A DNA stretch of 43,782 nt. Source: Oceanospirillaceae bacterium (GTDB taxonomy: Bacteria > Pseudomonadota > Gammaproteobacteria > Pseudomonadales > Balneatricaceae). Positions 42,307 through 43,782 of the stretch are shown one piece after another. The DNA is taken from assembly GCA_013215375.1 (NCBI GenBank), contig JABSRB010000037.1, forward strand, positions 11,835 to 55,616, written 5' to 3'. The first letter of the stretch is position 1, and every line of letters starts with the position of its first letter. Below the pieces are notes generated by a model, which was not told the origin of the DNA, did not search any database, and saw nothing but the letters and a program-made list of their open reading frames with translations. Made by a program: the position numbers and the translations under genes.

Positions 42307-42993
42307 GTGATTAAAGTGTTATGTATGGCTGTTTTAATGTTATTAAGTGTGCAGTCTGTGAGTGCTGATGAGCATGTCAATATTGATCCGCTAGAGCCGT
42401 TAAACCGAAAAGTGCACAATTTTAATATGGCATTTGATGCTTTGGTATTTAAGCCTTTAGCTTATGGCTATAAAGCTGCAACCCCTGATTTTGTTGAAGC
42501 AGGTGTTGGTAATTTCTTTTCAAATATTGGCGATGTAGGTGTTTTGATCAATAATTTACTGCAGTTGAAGTTTGATGATGCTGCTGTTGATTTTGCCAGG
42601 ATTACGTTTAATACGACCATAGGCTTAGGTGGTTTGATTGATGTGTCCTCCGTAATGGGGTTGGAAAAACACCACGAAGATTTTGGGCAGACTCTGGGTG
42701 TGTGGGGAGTGCCTGCTGGTCCGTATCTAGTGTTACCGTTTTTTGGGCCAGGTTCTGCGCGTGATTCTTCTGCGAGTTTCGTGCCTCTGGATGCTTGGAT
42801 GACTGTTACTCCGCCAAAAACGCGCAATATAGGTTATATGACTAGATTGGTTGATAATAGGGCAAAATTGTTCAAGTTCGAATCGTTGATCAGCGGCGAT
42901 AACTATATTTTTATCCGCGATGCATATCTGGGGGCTCGCCAACAAGCGGTGACAGATGGTATTGACGAAGTGTTTAATGAGGATGATTTTTAA
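42307..42993 (+). CDS. mlaA: MlaA (VacJ) family outer-membrane lipid asymmetry protein
   Basis: A 228-residue protein with the MlaA landmarks DPLEPLNRKVHNFNMAFD, FFSNIGDVGVLINNLLQ, RITFNTTIGLGGLID and ED(F)GQTLGVWGVPAGPYLVLPFFGP. Family role: removes mislocalised phospholipid from the outer leaflet and hands it to MlaC. The start is GTG at 42307, with AAAGGA six bases before. The signal peptide ends at about SVSA (residue 20), and the only early Cys (residue 6) is too close to the N terminus to be a lipobox. The protein may therefore not be lipidated, unlike E. coli MlaA. No mlaBCDEF genes are nearby. Confidence 0.92.
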   Translation: MIKVLCMAVLMLLSVQSVSADEHVNIDPLEPLNRKVHNFNMAFDALVFKPLAYGYKAATPDFVEAGVGNFFSNIGDVGVLINNLLQLKFDDAAVDFARITFNTTIGLGGLIDVSSVMGLEKHHEDFGQTLGVWGVPAGPYLVLPFFGPGSARDSSASFVPLDAWMTVTPPKTRNIGYMTRLVDNRAKLFKFESLISGDNYIFIRDAYLGARQQAVTDGIDEVFNEDDF

Positions 42994-43013
42994 ATAGTTT
43001 TCTTCTTTCTCAG

Positions 43014-43040
43014 GCTTTCTTTCTGAAAGCTATCTTTTTT
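43014..43040 (+). terminator. Probable terminator after mlaA
   Basis: GCTTTC (43014-43019), five-base loop, GAAAGC (43025-43030), then TATCTTTTTT. The short stem makes it a moderate candidate. Confidence 0.6.
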
Positions 43041-43066
43041 CTGATATCAAATTTGGCTAATTTTTA

Positions 43067-43782
43067 ATGCGACGTAATATTCTTTTCTGGTTGATGTCCA
43101 TGGTTGTTTTGAGTCCCATGGCTATCGATATCTATTTGTCTTCCATGCCTAAAATGGCCGTTGAATTGGGTGCTAATACCAGTCAAATTCAATCTACTAT
43201 ATCGCTGTTCTTTTTTGCAATGGGTTTGGGTCAGTTGGCAGTGGGGCCTCTGGCGGATCGCTATGGGCGAAAACCTATTGTGCTAGTAGGATTGTTTTTT
43301 TATTGTCTTAGTGCGGTTGCAGCTTCTCTAGCCACGGATATTTTCTATTTACAGTTGTTTAGAGTGTTACAAGGCTTCGCCTCTTGTGCTATCTCGGTGG
43401 TTATTTTTAGTGTAGTGCGTGATGTCTATAGTTATGAGCGCAGCAGTAAAGTGTATAGCTATTTAAATGGTGTATTGAGTGTTATTCCTGCGCTAGCGCC
43501 AATTTTCGGTAGTTTTTTGGCGCTATCCTTCGGCTGGCGTTCAACCTTTGTGTTTATGTTTGCCTACGCATTATTAGTGCTGTTAGTGATTGCATTGTAT
43601 TTCCCGGAGACGCTTAAGCAGGAAGATAAGCGTGCTAGTTTGCAGCATCGACTGTATAGCTGGTATCGCTTCAAAAGAGTACTCAGTAGTAAACGCTTTG
43701 TTTATTATTCACTGTGTTCGATGGCGGGGCTGGCGGGTATTTTGAGTTATGTGAGTTATGCGCCGATTTGGTTTATTCAGCA
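43067..43782 (+). CDS. Bcr/CflA-type MFS drug-resistance transporter (3' truncated by window)
   Basis: The first 238 codons of a major facilitator protein, running off the right edge. The first helix opens MRRNILFWLMSMVVLSPMAID and continues IYLSSMPKMA, the family's D.Y.P.LP-type start. After TM2 comes the MFS motif A as GPLADRYGRKPIV, and TM4 carries RVLQGFASCAISVV. The loop after TM6 (FPETLKQEDKRAS) is also typical. Bcr/CflA proteins export bicyclomycin, sulfonamides or other compounds by proton antiport; the substrate is unknown here. The start at ATG 43067 has only a weak ribosome-binding site. Confidence 0.9.
   Translation, partial: MRRNILFWLMSMVVLSPMAIDIYLSSMPKMAVELGANTSQIQSTISLFFFAMGLGQLAVGPLADRYGRKPIVLVGLFFYCLSAVAASLATDIFYLQLFRVLQGFASCAISVVIFSVVRDVYSYERSSKVYSYLNGVLSVIPALAPIFGSFLALSFGWRSTFVFMFAYALLVLLVIALYFPETLKQEDKRASLQHRLYSWYRFKRVLSSKRFVYYSLCSMAGLAGILSYVSYAPIWFIQ

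Noticed and set aside
42468-42827. 119-codon open frame antisense to mlaA
   Set aside because: It lies wholly within the conserved MlaA coding region with no ribosome-binding site or recognisable product.

Overview
The window is ordinary chromosomal sequence from a free-living, AT-leaning Gammaproteobacterium, probably marine. The evidence is the housekeeping complement (HrpA, RluF, PpnN, Mqo, YafJ, YidD, MlaA, MscS, a short outer-membrane porin) together with H-NOX/c-di-GMP signalling, a bactofilin and a MoxR/CoxE pair. I cannot name a genus. I found no tRNA, rRNA, CRISPR array, transposase or prophage gene. Both ends cut a gene: the 3' part of a siderophore-interacting protein on the left and the 5' part of a Bcr/CflA-type MFS transporter on the right.

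Left third (1-12.6 kb): SIP fragment, a SAM methyltransferase, a convergent chemoreceptor, and a four-gene minus-strand operon (GST, NTF2-like, DsbA-like, tautomerase) divergent from a LysR regulator, with two abutting 21-bp dyads between them. Next come two tandem cold-shock genes encoding identical proteins, each with its own promoter, conserved ~90-nt leader block and matching terminator. They are followed by an ArsR/SRPBCC/DUF1761 cluster and an LRR-kinase.

Centre (12.6-24.1 kb): a formate/nitrite-type channel gene behind a very good sigma-54 promoter, followed by a PP2C phosphatase/Ser-Thr kinase fusion (a pairing that suggests nitrogen assimilation); a MATE exporter; an NO-sensor H-NOX overlapping a PAS-GGDEF-EAL enzyme; an Lrp/AsnC regulator; a zinc alcohol dehydrogenase; and a MoxR ATPase/VWA pair.

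Right part (24.5-43.8 kb): RNA pseudouridine synthases, a ClpP-like periplasmic protein, an LpxR-type lipid A deacylase, MscS, a 163-bp hairpin-forming repeat, YidD, Mqo, PpnN, an envelope-shape operon (M23 peptidase, bactofilin, YafJ), HrpA, a highly expressed porin with its terminator, an MlaA homologue lacking a recognisable lipobox, and the MFS gene.

No wholly unknown multi-gene system is obvious. The least-described parts are the kinase-rich stretch from 10.5 to 15.5 kb (LRR-kinase, unknown membrane protein, sigma-54-driven channel, phosphatase/kinase fusion), the duplicated cold-shock units with their divergent upstream dyads, and the LysR-linked redox operon.
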